Shown here piece by piece: positions 44,483 through 57,196 of a stretch of DNA of 64,000 nt. Each line of letters begins with the position of its first letter. The stretch's first letter is position 1. The notes under the pieces are model-generated. The model was not told the DNA's origin, searched no databases, and saw nothing but the letters and a program-made list of their open reading frames with translations. Position numbers and translations under genes: made by a program. Origin of the DNA: Amphiura filiformis (Eukaryota > Echinodermata > Ophiuroidea > Amphilepidida > Amphiuridae); NCBI RefSeq assembly GCF_039555335.1, contig NC_092628.1:97778536-97842535 (forward strand). Direction: 5' to 3'.

Positions 44483-44657
44483 ATTCGCCTATTGCACGGT
44501 TCCGCCATATGCGAGGAGAGCCGCAAACTGGCAATAGACATGAAAGGAAGTATTCCGTAACTTTACGCAATGTTATATGACTGATTCAATTCCCATTCAT
44601 GCATGCTGCCAGATCGAGGCTCTCCTCGCATATGGCGGAACCGTGCAATGGGTGAAT
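44483..44657. mobile_element. 175-bp MITE with about 40-bp terminal inverted repeats
   Basis: ATTCGCCTATTGCACGGTTC plus CGCCATATGCGAGGAGAGCC at the left is mirrored by GGCTCTCCTCGCATATGGCG and GAACCGTGCAATGGGTGAAT at the right, with two mismatches. The middle is about 95 bp without coding capacity. A target duplication could not be fixed. Confidence 0.8.
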
Positions 44658-45213
44658 TGCATGCATAGTTTATACATCAATAATTCTGTTTGACTGAGTT
44701 TGATACCAGGGGTTTCAACTAGGTTCAAATACTGGTTTTCTGATGGTCTGCGAATAAAACTGGATCCCGGTTTTATTATAAAAAAAAACCTTGGGTTTTT
44801 TCCTGTAATTAAAGCAGTTTGGGCTCAGTCATTCACAGGGTATTTTATAAGTATATCATTGGGTGTGCAAAAAGTAAGAAATTCTAGAAATATAGTGCTT
44901 CTCTGTGAGAAAATTGCATTTTATTGTTTTAAGATTACAGAGTTTTCACATTTGTGTAGCTAATTATACTTTTAAACACTCAAGTTGATCATTCATCATG
45001 TTCATACAAAGGCCGTCAACGCTATTGTAAAATTAGGAACTATACTCCTGATTCCAGAAAAATACATCCAAAAAAATTTCATTATTGTACAGCTATCAGC
45101 TGCTAAGCTAAAACATTGTGCACTTCCTAATATAATTTCTAAACATGAAGTATAAGGTCCAAATGTTATTTTTATTTCGGATTTGACCCCTGGTGACCGC
45201 CAGAAGACATTAA

Positions 45214-45314
45214 AGGTCATACAGGGGTGAAAATTTAAAAATGCTCTGATCTTGTTGACACTGATCACAGCATCGGTCTATCATCGGGCATTTTCAAGTT
45301 TTACCCCTGTAGGC
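45214..45314. mobile_element. About 100-bp palindromic element
   Basis: ATACAGGGGTGAAAATTTAA..AATGC is mirrored by GCATTTTCAAGTTTTACCCC then TGTA, with TGACACTGATCACAGCATCG between. ACAGGGGTAAAAATTTCAAC near 11,275 is a single end of the same family. Confidence 0.6.
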
Positions 45315-47095
45315 CTGTGTATTTCAGGTATGGAAATTCTCATGCTTCTACTGGGAAGTGCACAGTGGTTCCCAGTTTGGGAGCATATCAGCTGTACTAT
45401 TAATATTGTTTCAATTTTGCAAATTTGTCATGTTTGAATGCACCATTTATTACATAGGTTTAACCAGGGGGGGCTCAGCTAAATTTTGGTGCAGGCTGGA
45501 ATACCTTTCAGGCCCCCCCTCCAATAATTCAAAATAGAAGGTAAATGGGTGTTTGTGACCTATATTTTGCTAGGTGTGTAAATTACCGGTTATTTGTCTA
45601 ACAGTTTAAACTGACCACAATCCGGTCAGTTAAAAAGAAATGTCAATAATATATAGCCTAAAAGTCATAATGTACGATCTTATAATATGATATTAGCTAT
45701 TTTTTTTCTTCATCCTGATTTTTTGTTATATTTGTAATGTTTACACATATCCCAACTTCACCTAAATGGAATTGTCCATATTTGGAGTATTTGTAGGTCA
45801 ACAAAGCAATTTTGAAGGTCATAATTCAGATACTTTCAAATCGCCCATGTAGAACTCCATGTTAAATGGCCAAAATAGCCAGAGGGGTTTCTTTCATTTC
45901 ACATTATTTTGGCTTAAAGTGGACAGAACCCCTTCTTGCTATATACTATTTCAGCATTTGGGTAAAGAATAACAAAATTAACCTCATTGATCACATCACA
46001 GTTACAAACTAACTTTGTTCATTGATGCCACTGAGTGCTTTGATTTAAAAGTTAAATGGGAGTTTCATTTTGTTTTCACCTTTTGGTCTTGACACAAGAT
46101 AATACTGAATTTAATTAAAGATTTTGTTTGTTCCAGATTTCCAATTAAACTTTTTTAAGATATAGTAGACATGATATGAATTGTCTTGTTTTTACCAGTT
46201 AAAATGCTGAGGAAGAAAATCAAATTACAGAACCGCAAATTGGTCAATCAGATTGTCTAATGAAATTATATTTGAAATTCAAAGAATTTTTTTAAAGTGC
46301 TAGTTGATGTTTTGAGGAAGTTGCTAGAAGCCTGTTCAAAATTTGTATTTGATTTTCTGTTCACAATTTTCTGTTTGTTGGGTTTGCTGATAAAAGGCCA
46401 AAATATAGGTTATCGTTTTGTGTGCGCTTTGCTGTTTCAAAAAACTTTTTGCCATGTTTTCAACAGCAACAAACATCAAGAGAAGAACAAAGCCCAAATT
46501 AAACAAATGCAGCTGACCAATTGAGTGGACAATGACAGTTGCTGTGAAGAACCAAAATACAATGTCTGTCACCACGGAAAATTGTAAACAGAAACATATA
46601 CCGAGGGCTCAGCGCAACAATGAGATTTTTGTATGAAAATGTAGGAAGAACACTTTCCATTTACCAGCCACAAAATCTTTATTTTTTTAACCCATGGTAT
46701 ATTCAAACAATACACAATTGAAAATGTGTTGGAGCAACAAAACAACATCTTTTAAAATTTTGTTAAAACTCCATGGAGCTTCATAGAGTTTGCATTGGCT
46801 TTAAAGGGTATCTTTTGCACATGGCACCCTAACATCTTATCTCCATGAAGTTACAATGTTTTTTGTGTTTTTCTCAAAATGGCAATTTTGGGGTTCAGAT
46901 ACTCGTGCCCTGAGCCCTTATTACTGGGCTGCCTTCATACAGATTTCCCAAGTACGCTATTTAAAGTTGGAAAATCATGCTCCACCACAAATCAAATTGG
47001 CAATCTTTCACAGACCAAATAACAGTCACTTCATTACACTTACTTTGGATGTTATATGTATCGTTTTGTGTAAGTTTTCCTAAACATAAAGTTAT
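45315..47095. other. AT-rich intergenic DNA, nothing recognised
   Basis: One G/C-run module (CCAGGGGGGGCTCAGC ... GGCCCCCCCT) lies at 45,468-45,530, related to the G-rich repeat family. The rest shows no gene. Confidence 0.45.
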
Positions 47096-47100
47096 ACCAA

Positions 47101-47347
47101 ATGTGACACCATCTGGTCCATGGTGGCCAAAGGAGGCATTTTTGACAATTGAGTTACTGTAATTATTACATTATACATACAATAGGCTATCATTTACTGA
47201 AAACACCAAAGGTCCAGCATACTTGGTTATGAAGTTTTTTGATGCCTATTTTTTGATGTATTTTATTGCTTTTACTCCCATATTTTTACCTTTATCTCAG
47301 TTTCAAATTTGCCACCTTTGGCCCCCATGGACCAGATCGTGTCACAA
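47101..47347. repeat. Inverted repeat, arms of about 43 bp
   Basis: GTGACACCATCTGGTCCATG then GTGGCCAAAGGAGGCA is mirrored by TTGCCACCTTTGGCCCCCAT then GGACCAGATCGTGTCAC. Weaker similarity may continue outward on both sides (CAGTCACTTCATTACACTTA against TAGTAAGTGACTGTAAAATG). Likely a decayed non-autonomous element. Confidence 0.6.
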
Positions 47348-47799
47348 ATACAAATGTAAAAGTAGATATCTTGTTAATATTACATGTAGTAAGTGACTGT
47401 AAAATGGAGATTGTAAGAGTTGAAGGAAATACAACTGGTACTATTTCCGATACCAAATTGAAAAACTCATACCTGTGTGTCATGTTTCAATTGAATGTAG
47501 ATAACGACTTCCTTTCCCTAACGCGGAGTGTTGGGTGTGAATGGTTGGTTAACAGGTGTTTTGTCTGCTGAACATGTTCGGAGGGGACAATAAAATGAGG
47601 TCTTGTGCTGAGTGTGTGGTAAATTAGGTAAAAATGTTAACACTACCTGTTAAGTAGGTAATGGGGTGACACATCCTGCACAAGAACATATAAACACAAT
47701 GGGGAACGATTGCTCGCTACATAGAAAATGAATATAATTAAGAAGAAAGAAGGTTGTAGGTGCCTGTCAAGAGACGTGCTTTTACAGCAGCTTTCTGAA

Positions 47800-49500
47800 C
47801 GTCCTTGTTATTCAGATTGACTGTAGACCAGACATGATGTGGCTTCATACCATATGGGCAATCCCAATTTACATCTTCAGTGTGGTTCTCACCCCTTTAG
47901 CAAGATTGGTGTGCCAGTAATCATGAATTGCACTTGAGACAGCGTCCTTCCACATATTCTTGGATAAGCGATTGGCAAGTAAGGTGTGCCCATCTGGTAG
48001 ACCATACATTCAGAGGTCGGTATTAGCTCTAATTAAATGAACCAGCTACTGGATTTGATATCCTTCACCGCCAGTTGCCAATCCCTCTCAATGCAATGCA
48101 ATCACTCCTTGTTATCGCTCCAAACATTGTGAGGCGCCGTTTGTCTGGTATACCCTCAATAGGGAGTTGTCCAATCAGAAGGAATACAGCTTCATTAGCG
48201 ACTCTGTCTGGTCATGCTGGTAGGTGCTGCATCTGTTTAAGTACCTTTTTGTGGTATTTCACAAGCTTTGCAAGATCGGTTGCTTTGATCAGTACGATTT
48301 CCAAACCGAGTATGAATGTGATGATCATCCTGGCTAGCAGGAGTGGGGTAACGCTACTGTTACTATGTAGGCCAACGCCCGTCAGACAATAGGTCGTTCT
48401 TCTTCATCTTCTTGCTAATTGTATACGATCGCCAATGAGTTGCACATGACCCTTCTCAATAGAACGGAGAATTCATCCCTTGGCAATTCCTAGTGCTTCA
48501 TTGCCAAGCTTAAATGGCTGTGTATCTTGCCACACATAAGTAGGAGTTTGGGAATTGTAGATCTGAACCATGCTTTTCGGTGTTTTATATAGCGCCTTTT
48601 CTGGATCTTGGAGGGATCAAAGCGCTAAGAGTTGTTGATGTATCGATGCTCAACCGCATAGTCTGCAACCACCTGAAGCGTACGTTGCAAATCCGTCATA
48701 GAACCTGCAGCCAGCGCAACATCATCTGCATATGTTGCCAACAAAAGCTCAGACGCCTTAATATTCGAGCATCTTGAGTCATTGATGAATATTTTGGAGC
48801 TGTCGATTGATAAGACACTCCCTTGGCCTTGTTTAACTTCTTGCTTGAGCATGAGAGGTCTTGACATTTCTCCTTCCCACTTGACGTCATTTGACATGTT
48901 TGAAGCATCCTGGTACATTCCTTTCACTGGCATCCGAAGAAGTGAATCCAGGCCAAAGTAGAAAAGCGTGAACAGCATTCCATTTTGGTAGACGTCATCA
49001 AACGCCTTTCTTGCATCCTTGCAATGATTTCAGGCACAAACAGCACAGCATGATCTGAGGATGTACGTCTTAGCTTGTGAAGCCTCTCTACAATTTGATT
49101 TGTTCCTGCTGCGTCTGGATACTAAGTTGGTGGTGAATGTCGTGTTTTAAGACTTTCCCGATAATGGAAGTGATAGTGATGCCACGGTAGTTGTCGGCAA
49201 TCTTGCATCTTTGCCCTTCTTTGGGATTGGAATCACCAGCCCTCCTTGAAGCCTAATGGAATGTCTGAGTAGCTAAGGATGTCATTGAAGAGATCTGTCA
49301 AGTATGAGATCAAGGTTGAACTGCCGTGTAGGATGATGTGCTGTGCATACAATCCCTCCAGACCAGGAGCCTTCTTTCTGTTGAGCCTTAAATAGCATAG
49401 ACTTCTTTGGTGGAAATTGCAGACATCTTCATCCTTCCCTTAGATTTGATTGTTTGAACACCTTCATCGATGTATACGAGGCGTTGCTAGGTTTTCAAAG
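47800..49500 (-). pseudogene. Decayed non-LTR retrotransposon RT, another family
   Basis: Minus-strand pieces in order: VIPIPKKGKD and ADNYRGITITSIIGKVL (about 49,230-49,150), the motif C region ASELLLATYADDVALAA (about 48,755-48,705), and a C-terminal LAKLVKYHKKVLKQMQHLPA, LLIGQLPIEGIPDKRRLTMF stretch (about 48,270-48,130). The YADD catalytic centre survives but several frameshifts and stops separate the pieces. The wording differs from the RTE-like and L2/CR1-like copies here, so this is a separate LINE lineage; I cannot name the clade. Confidence 0.6.
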
Positions 49501-49899
49501 TGGTCGGCCCATGCAGATCTAATATTAGGTCTACTAAAAATTGAAGTACTTTTAAATTGATTCAGACCTAACTTATTGGCTGGGAATTGATGAAAGAAAC
49601 ATTTTGGCGTTTAAATAATCTTAATCGGACGTTTCATTCCAGAGATATGGCCTTTTGAGTGTTACGGTTTATATAGGGCTGCTAGAACATGTTAAAAAGT
49701 TAAAGTCCAAAAAGGATTACTAACAGAAAGTGCAATTTTAAGGTACTTTTTCTTAATGTATTTATTAACTAGCGTTATCTGGAACATTATTTATAACAAC
49801 ATGAAAATAAGATCATCCTGAAAATTTAATCGATTTTGTTGACATACAACAAAAAATATAAGACCTCAAAACCCATGGTTTGTTTGGTGAAACCGCAAG

Positions 49900-50345
49900 C
49901 ATGATCATAGATGGCCGCCATGGAAAATATCTCCATAGAGGAGATGAACAATAAGTGCATTATTTCAAATGAATGGCGGTAGTCTTAAACATTGTTCAAT
50001 CTTTTACGGTCAGCACATTTTATCTTCAAAAATTATTATATTTCATCATGGCATAAGTTTGGTAATATTAATCACTACCAATTTTGAGAAATTTGCTCCA
50101 ACTCAAAGGTTATCTTTAATACATTGAGCAATACACTGTGTGTGCATGGAAGCCATGATGGATAGCATATGAAATGGACATGGTAGTGAGAAGTGCATGA
50201 TTTGAGATGGGCCGCGGTAGGCTTAAACATTCTTAAATTTCTTAACATCCTGTACATTTTGTCTTCAAAAATAGTTACATTTTATGACTATGTAAGTTTG
50301 CTTGTCTGATTCACTCCAAATTCGGAAATAATTGCGTTTGAACAC
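49900..50345 (+). repeat. Two diverged tandem units, period 239 bp
   Basis: AAGTGCATTATTTCAAATGA, GGCGGTAGTCTTAAACATT, CAGCACATTTTATCTTCAAA and GGCATAAGTTTG recur 239 bp later as AAGTGCATGATTTGAGATG, GCGGTAGGCTTAAACATT, CTGTACATTTTGTCTTCAAA and CTATGTAAGTTTG. No coding capacity. Confidence 0.6.
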
Positions 50346-50825
50346 CTGATGCACGGAATGGTGTCACTTCAACCTGTTGTAGTTCTCATCTCATTAAATT
50401 TTTCTTTAAAAAAAGTTGAACTCTGCATGGAGGAAGGTCCTCTCTATTTACTGACCAATCAGGAAAAAGTTTGGTTAATGTTTTCCGGTGGAATCAGGAA
50501 TTTCTTGAAACACCCTGATATAGGCCTACATTTGGATCAAAAACAAGTATGTACGCCATTTAACAGGCCTGGGATTTCTTGTATCGATCAGTTTCTCCAT
50601 AGACAATACGTGTGTGAGTGCACGCACACAGTAAATGAAAAATCGTTCTAGTGGAAACTGTATGGACAGTGGGCATCCCTACTAATATCGTGTGAATTGG
50701 TCAGCAGTTGCGTTTCCCTATTTGACTGTTTTCTGATAATTTCGAAGAAAAGGTGGTCGTCCTCTGTGTATTATATTTTTGAACTCTGTTTGAAGCCTGT
50801 TGTCTTCTCTAAACACTACGGTTTC

Positions 50826-50966
50826 CACTCAGAAGTACAAAGTGACAACGCTCGCGTATAAAATGTGTTAACAGTGCGTAGTGCTGCGTCTTTGCTGCAG
50901 GTATGTGTGCCTTCAAAGTCGGCATAATGTGTGCGTCCGCGTCTGCACTTTGTACTTCAGAGTAGA
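50826..50966. mobile_element. About 140-bp inverted-repeat element
   Basis: CCACTCAGAAGTACAAAGTG at the left is mirrored by CACTTTGTACTTCAGAGTAG at the right. The interior is GC-richer than the surroundings, with GCGTC/GACGC words and no open frame. Confidence 0.6.
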
Positions 50967-51219
50967 CTGACTGTACGCAGCTTATTCTTAGCTTCCTTAC
51001 ACTAAAGTTTCAGGTCCACCTTAGCTTACTCTGAGGAGGCTTGCTTGTACTGCCAGTGTACCGTCTTGCTTTCCTTACCAACTTTGTGATCGCAGGGTGC
51101 CAAGCTCTTTGCTGTCGACGTTTCTGTTTACTTGCCTTGGTAGTGAATCCTTTTTGATTGCAGCGGCATGGTGATACACAATAGCAATTCATCAGCTTGG
51201 TTCCCCACTGGACTGCTGT

Positions 51220-51429
51220 AAGTGCAAGGAACCATATCTGGCTTCTTTAGACGAAATCATTTACGGGAGATATTCATCATTTTCTACCCCGGTATCCAAA
51301 GATTTTCGTCTGAATATCAAAATCGTGCAGAGCACATTCACGTGTATCGATCCCGGGTATTTATTTTAGTATCTCTGCTGTACCAAGCAATTATTAGCCA
51401 GGCGATGTCGGTGTGTGATGTACTCCCGG
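51220..51429 (+). repeat. 210-bp direct repeat, left copy
   Basis: Identical base for base to 57,658-57,867, from AAGTGCAAGGAACCATATCT to GATGTACTCCCGG. The flanks differ on both sides. The 69-codon frame it contains has no recognised motif and is probably fortuitous. Confidence 0.9.
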
Positions 51430-51904
51430 TATAGCATTCATTTCTACATACTTACAAAGTATGATGTTTTGCATAACTTTTATTTTGCATAAAGAAACAC
51501 CGCACGATGTGTGTTGTAAGGGTGCATACTACCAAATTACTGCCCCTCATCATTTATTAAACATTAGGATAATCATCCCTGAAAACAGAAACATACAGTA
51601 ATGCAGCGTACACTTAAGTGTGAAACATGTGTTTGAGTCTGAGGTATTATAATACTAGTCTCAGGTTTGAACAAGAACACTAATCTATGCAAGATACACC
51701 CCATGCAGCCTACGCTTATACGGTAGGTCCAAAGATACTCAATCTTTGGTAGGTCTGACCAAACACGATTTGATTGTTGGAAGTCCTTAGCTTATATCCA
51801 TGGCAAAGAATCACCGTTTAAAGAAAGGTTTTGCTTTTTTAAATCGTGTATGAAAATAATCTATTTTGAGCTTGAATCTTAAGTAAAATTTAACATAAAC
51901 ATAA

Positions 51905-52080
51905 CATAAATTACTCCCAGACATTAACAGTTTCGAAACAGTATCTCTTGATATCTACCCCGTGCTATCACTCGGTAAACTAGCTCACCTGATATGTGCA
52001 AGTTGCTTCTCAGTAGTCGTGTTATACTTGTTATCATCACTCCCAGACATTACCAGTTTCGAAGCAGTAGGCTGATTCAA
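51905..52080. repeat. Short direct repeat CTCCCAGACATTA
   Basis: ACTCCCAGACATTAACAGTT then TCGAAACAGTA at about 51,914 recurs as ACTCCCAGACATTACCAGTT then TCGAAGCAGTA at about 52,040, a period of about 128 bp. Confidence 0.6.
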
Positions 52081-52117
52081 ATTTTATGGCAAATTATTAA
52101 AAATTATTAAAAACTTT

Positions 52118-52170
52118 ATATTTTTGATATTTAACAGTCCTCGAGGACTGTAAATGTCAAAAATATAATT
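52118..52170. repeat. AT-rich hairpin centred on CAGTCCTCGAGGACTG
   Basis: A perfect 16-bp palindrome (52,135-52,150) is extended by near-complementary TTATATTTTTGATATTTA / TAAATGTCAAAAATATAA arms. This makes a 50-bp hairpin about 230 bp upstream of the L1/Tx1 insertion. Confidence 0.7.
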
Positions 52171-52407
52171 TTTTAATAGTTCGTAAAATTTGATTGCGAA
52201 TTTCTAAAATCAAAATCGTATTCAGAATGTATTATCTGGTGTGTCTGATGCACAGTGTCATCGCCCTGATATCTTCATGGCAGGAATCGCCATGGTAGGT
52301 TGAATCCACCGCCACGCATGGCCATTTTGTTCCGACCTGTTTAATAGTTTTTAGACGCATAATGGGCCGAAGGATATCTGACTAAGACTACTGACAACGA
52401 TACCAGC

Positions 52408-53135
52408 ATGACCAGTGCTTTCGTAAGGCCCAAACCACGGCCTCTCATGGATGATTCTGAGAAACTTAATGTAATCATGGATAAGCTTGATATGCTAGAT
52501 ACGATTAATGAACGGCTGGGAAATATTGAGAAGGACATTGGCAATATGAAGAAAACAATTCGGGATCTTGAACAGAGTCAGGAATATTATGATAAAGAAC
52601 TGGACTTAAAAGTCAACACAGCTGAATTCGATAGACTGACAACACTGGTGGATAATCTAGAAAATAGATCACGCAGAAACAACTTGATATTGTTCAATGT
52701 TCCGGAGAAAGCAGAAGGAAATGCTACTGGTAATCAAGGTCAGAAATGTGTTAACTTTGTAAAAAAATTCATAAAGGAACACTTGAGATTAGAAGAAGAT
52801 GTTGACATCGAGAGAGCACATCGAACGCCTACTAGATTAGACCGCCCTAGAGATAAACCTAGACCTATCCACGTAGCTTTCCTACGTTATACACAAAAAC
52901 AAAAACACTAAATGCTGCCTCAAACTTAAAAGATCATCCTTTTCCCAATGCTACGGTGATTGTAGCAGAAGATCTGAGCCAAAGACTACAAGAAGAAAGA
53001 AAGAAGCTGTGGAAGAAAAGAGGAGAGCTGCTCAAAGAAGACGCAAATAGAAAGGTATATGTGAATTACCCAGCAAGTCTACGGGTAGTGAACCAAGATG
53101 GAACCAACTGTGTAATAAAAGCAAGCGAAATTTGA
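52408..53135 (+). pseudogene. L1-type ORF1p (coiled coil + RRM), one frameshift
   Basis: The N-terminal coiled coil runs from MDKLDMLDTINERLGNIEKD to about residue 75. The RRM follows with the hallmark DNLENRSRRNNLILFNVPE, then IERAHRTPT. The open frame ends at 52,911. A frame change in the A/C-rich ACACAAAAACAAAAACAC tract (about 52,890-52,908) restores the C-terminal domain: LNAASNLKDHPFPNATVIVA, then LRVVNQDGTNCVIKASEI, ending at 53,135. ORF1p is an RNA-binding trimer that coats the LINE RNA. Without the indel it would be about 240 residues. Confidence 0.85.
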
Positions 53136-53464
53136 CATTTAGACTGCAAAACTTGATTTCATAATATATGGCATAGAGAAACAGTGACATGTGTTTTGTT
53201 TACATCCAGAACAAGTATAATTTTCTGACCACTTCCTTTTAATTTTGTTTAAAAGAAACAAAAAGTTTTCCTTGAAGTGGTCTAAATCCCTTGAGTATAC
53301 AGTACCGTATTGAATATCATATCGGTACAGCTGTAATTATGCGGTACACAAGGAAGTTAATGTTTTGTGTAGTCCTAATGGACTTTTTTATGTTTCATGT
53401 TTATATGTGGTGCCATCAATAGCGAACAATTTTATGCATATCAGAATAATACTTAATCAACTCA

Positions 53465-56400
53465 ATGACTGAACTCACAGTATGTACGTTGAATGCTAAA
53501 GGTCTACGGGACAGAAAAAAGAGACGTGAAACATTTTTATGGCTACGAGAAAAGAAATTCTCTGTTTATTTTTTGCAAGAGACTCACAGTGTTGCAAATG
53601 ATATAAAATGCTGGTCAAATGAATGGGGTGCAAAAGCACTATGGAGCCATGGAAGCTCCAACAGTAAAGGCACTGGTATCCTGTTTCATAGTAATTTTGA
53701 TTTTACAATTATGAAAACCTTATGTGACCCGAATGGTCGTTTTATTATTACTGATATTGATGTATCTGGTAAAACATTCACCCTGGTTAATATTTATGCA
53801 CCAAACGATGATTGTCCTGAATTTTTTAGAGCAATTGATGACCATCTTAATCAATTCCAGTGTGATTCAATTATATTTGGTGGCGATTTTAATTGCGTGT
53901 TAAATATAACTTTGGATAAAAAAGGTGGTAGAATGCAAACTAATTTTAAAGCTCGCACTGAAATTCTGAAGTTAAAAAAAAAAGGTGTCTAATTGACATT
54001 TGGCGTGAAATGAACCCTAATAGTAAAAGTTTTACTTGGAAGTCGAACACAAATCCACCAATCATGTGTCGTTTAGATTATTTTTTAATTAGTAAAACAC
54101 TTAGAGGATGTATAGAAAATAGTGCAATTTCACATGGTTATAGAACTGATCACAGTTTGGTTTCTGTAAAACTCAATGATAATTATGAAAAACCAGGTCG
54201 TGGTATTTGGAAGTTTAATGTTTCCTTGTTAAGTGACATTAATTATGTAAATATTGTTAAAGAAAGTATTGAGAACATTGTTAATGAGAACAAGGATGCC
54301 AATCCTCAGATTTTGTGGGAAACAATTAAATGCGTTGTTAGAGGTGATACCATAAGATACTCTGTAAGGAAAGCAAAAGATCGTAAAAAACACCAGGATG
54401 ATCTTGAAAAGGATATTACAAGGCTAGAAATATTGTATTATCAAACAAACGACCCAGATACTCTTGCTGATTTAAATATTAAGAAAAGAGAACTGGAATC
54501 AGTGTATAGCTACAGAGCCAAAGGAGCTATGATACGTAGTAAAGCTAGATGGGTAGAAGATGGAGAGAAAAATTCCAAATACTTTCTGAATCTTGAAAAA
54601 CGTCATTACTCAAAAAAATGTATCAGTAAATTGCAGGGGACAGATGGTAGCGTCATAACTGGTAACGATGCAATTTTAGAAGAAGAAGTTAATTTTTTTT
54701 CTAATTTATATGCTAGTTGTAATGAACATGGTAATGAAAATATTCTTCATAAAATTGGAATCACTGAAAATGATATTCCCAAAGTGTCCAACCAGGATTC
54801 AAAAATGTGTGAAGGTATTATTTCATATGGTGAGTGTATGAACGCTATCAAATCTATGCCTAATGGGAAAAGCCCAGGGTCTGATGGGTACCCCATTGAA
54901 TTTTATAAAGTGTTTTGGAACCAAATTGGGTCTGTTTTAGTCAAATCCTTTAATTATTCTTTTAATTTAGGGCAATTATCTGTTAGCCAAAGAAGGGGTA
55001 TCATTTCACTGATTCCAAAAGATGGTAAAGATGAACTTTTGTTGAAGAATTGGAGGCCGATTTCTCTCTTAAATGTAGACTATAAAATTGCTGCTAAGGT
55101 AATAGCAAATAGATTGAAAAAGGTTTTGAGCTCTGTAATTTCAAGTGACCAAACAGGGTTTTTGCCAGACAGATACATCGGTGAAAATGTCAGAGTAATT
55201 CTAGACATTATTGAGCATACTGATACAAATGATATACCAGGCACACTTTTCTTTATTGATTTTGAGAAAGCGTATGATAAATTAGAGTGGAATTATGTGC
55301 AAAAGTGCCTTGATTATTTTGGCTTTGGTAATGATTTGAAAAGATGGATTAAATTATTCTATACACAAATAAGCAGCTGTGTAATAAATAATGGTTATGT
55401 TTCAAAATATTTTCAGTTGTCCCGTGGCGTTCGTCAAGGATGCCCATTGAGCTGCTATATTTTTATTTTATGCGCGGAACTGATGGGTATTGCCATCAGA
55501 TCCAACGACAACATTAAAGGTATCCAAATTGGTGATGGTAACTGTGTAAAAATTTCCCAATTTGCTGATGATACCACTCTTGTCTTAGATGGTACAAATG
55601 AATCCCTTATGAATGCTATTAATGTTATTGAAAATTTTGGCTCAATTTCTGGTTTAAAATTGAATGCTTCCAAATCTGTTATTTTGAAGATTGGCTCATT
55701 ACAGAATGATAAAGATCATATGCTTCCAGATAAGACCTATCAATATACAAAAGGTCCTGTAAAATTTCTTGGTATTATGATTTCACTCAACAAGGATGAG
55801 CTTATTAACATTAATTTTGAGCCTCAGTTAAAACAGTTAAGTACAATTCTTGATATATGGTCTCAGCGTGATCTTACTCCAATAGGCCGAATCACTATAA
55901 TTAAGTCTTTAGCTTTGTCACAGCTGATTTACCTCTTTTCCGTCTTACCAACTCCACCGAATACATTCATTAAAAAGATTGAGCAAATTTTATTTAAATT
56001 TATTTGGAATGGTAAGCCAGACAAAGTTAATAGAAATGTGTTGTACTGTAAAAAGGAGGATGGAGGTATGAATATGACTAATATTTATAACTTCATTGAT
56101 GCCTTAAAATGTGCTTGGGTTAAAAGGTTTTTAGATGATGAGAATAAAAGTAGTTGGAAATATTTGTTTTCAAATGAATTGTTAAAAGTTGGTGGGGATT
56201 GGATTTGGTTGTGTAATCCCAAAAGTCATATTAACTTCAGCTATGACAAAATTTGTAACACATTTTTGTGTGATGTGTTGAAATATTGGTTTAAATTAAG
56301 GAATATGGATCATGAAAAAACAGATGAAGTTTTATGGTACAATTGTAACATAAGAATTAACCAAAACTTTATATTTTAAGTCCTGGAGTAGTAAAGGTGT

Positions 56401-57196
56401 CAATTTTGTATCTGATTTAATTATTGATGGGCATTGGATGTCATATGAAAATTTCAAAGATAAATATGATATCAATTGTAATTTCTTAAAGTATCTGAGT
56501 GTGATAGATATTATTTCAAAAGCCTTTAAAAGTCAGCTGTTGGAAAGTAAACACAACTGGGAGCTACAGCTGATGTCCCAAATCAAGAATGCAAAGAAAG
56601 TTACCTCATTTGCATATCAATTACTTTGTCATACAGCTCATCACCCAGTCCCTAAAGCACAACAGAAGTGGAAGGTTGAATTTGAGGTCAATGATATGAA
56701 TTGGAATTTGATTTATGCTATGCCATATAGATGTACATTGGATACCAAAACACGGTATTTACAATTTCGTTTTATTCATAGAATCCTTCCAACAAATAAG
56801 TTTCTCTATAAAATTGGCTTAATTAATGAGTATAAATGCTCCTTTTGTAAGGAGGAAGAAGAAACCATGAAGCATCTGATGTGGTCATGTAAATTTGCCA
56901 AAGCAATGTGGAATGATATTTTGCCTGTTTGAGAGAATTAAATATTACCGTGAATATTACCTATCGGGAAGTATGTTTTGGTATTTATGATGACAAATAT
57001 GCCACTTTTTGAACTTGATTCTATTATTGACAAAAGATTTATTTATAAATGTAGAGTTCAAGAAATTAACCCTATCTTTAATGATTTTAAACACTGGATT
57101 TTTTTCATAGAAAAAGTAGAGAAGGAAATTGCAAATAAAAAAGATACTTATGGTTATCATGTAAAGAAATGGGAACCATTATTAATATTAAGATGA
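53465..57196 (+). pseudogene. L1/Tx1-type ORF2 (APE endonuclease + RT), four breaks
   Basis: Endonuclease (53,465-53,992): LNAKGLRDRKKRR, FLQETH, GTGILFHS, YAPND and GGDFNCVL. A 10-A run at 53,974-53,983 shifts the frame; the sense continues LIDIWREMNPNSKSFTWKS. RT (to 56,379): PGSDGYPIEFYK, NWRPISLLNVDYKI, motif A FFIDFEKAYD, motif B GVRQGCPLS, motif C FADDTTLVL, all with catalytic residues intact. A second break lies in T4 at 56,374-56,377. A C-terminal zinc motif CSFCKEEEETMKHLMWSC (C-x2-C-x8-H-x4-C) ends at a stop at 56,930. A further shift near 56,985 leads to the end at 57,196. The enzyme nicks DNA and copies LINE RNA. Confidence 0.88.

Noticed and set aside
51222-51434. Frame shared by both 210-bp repeats as a conserved small gene
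   Set aside because: Sequence identity of the DNA alone explains the identical peptide; there is no motif and the frame runs into different sequence in each copy.
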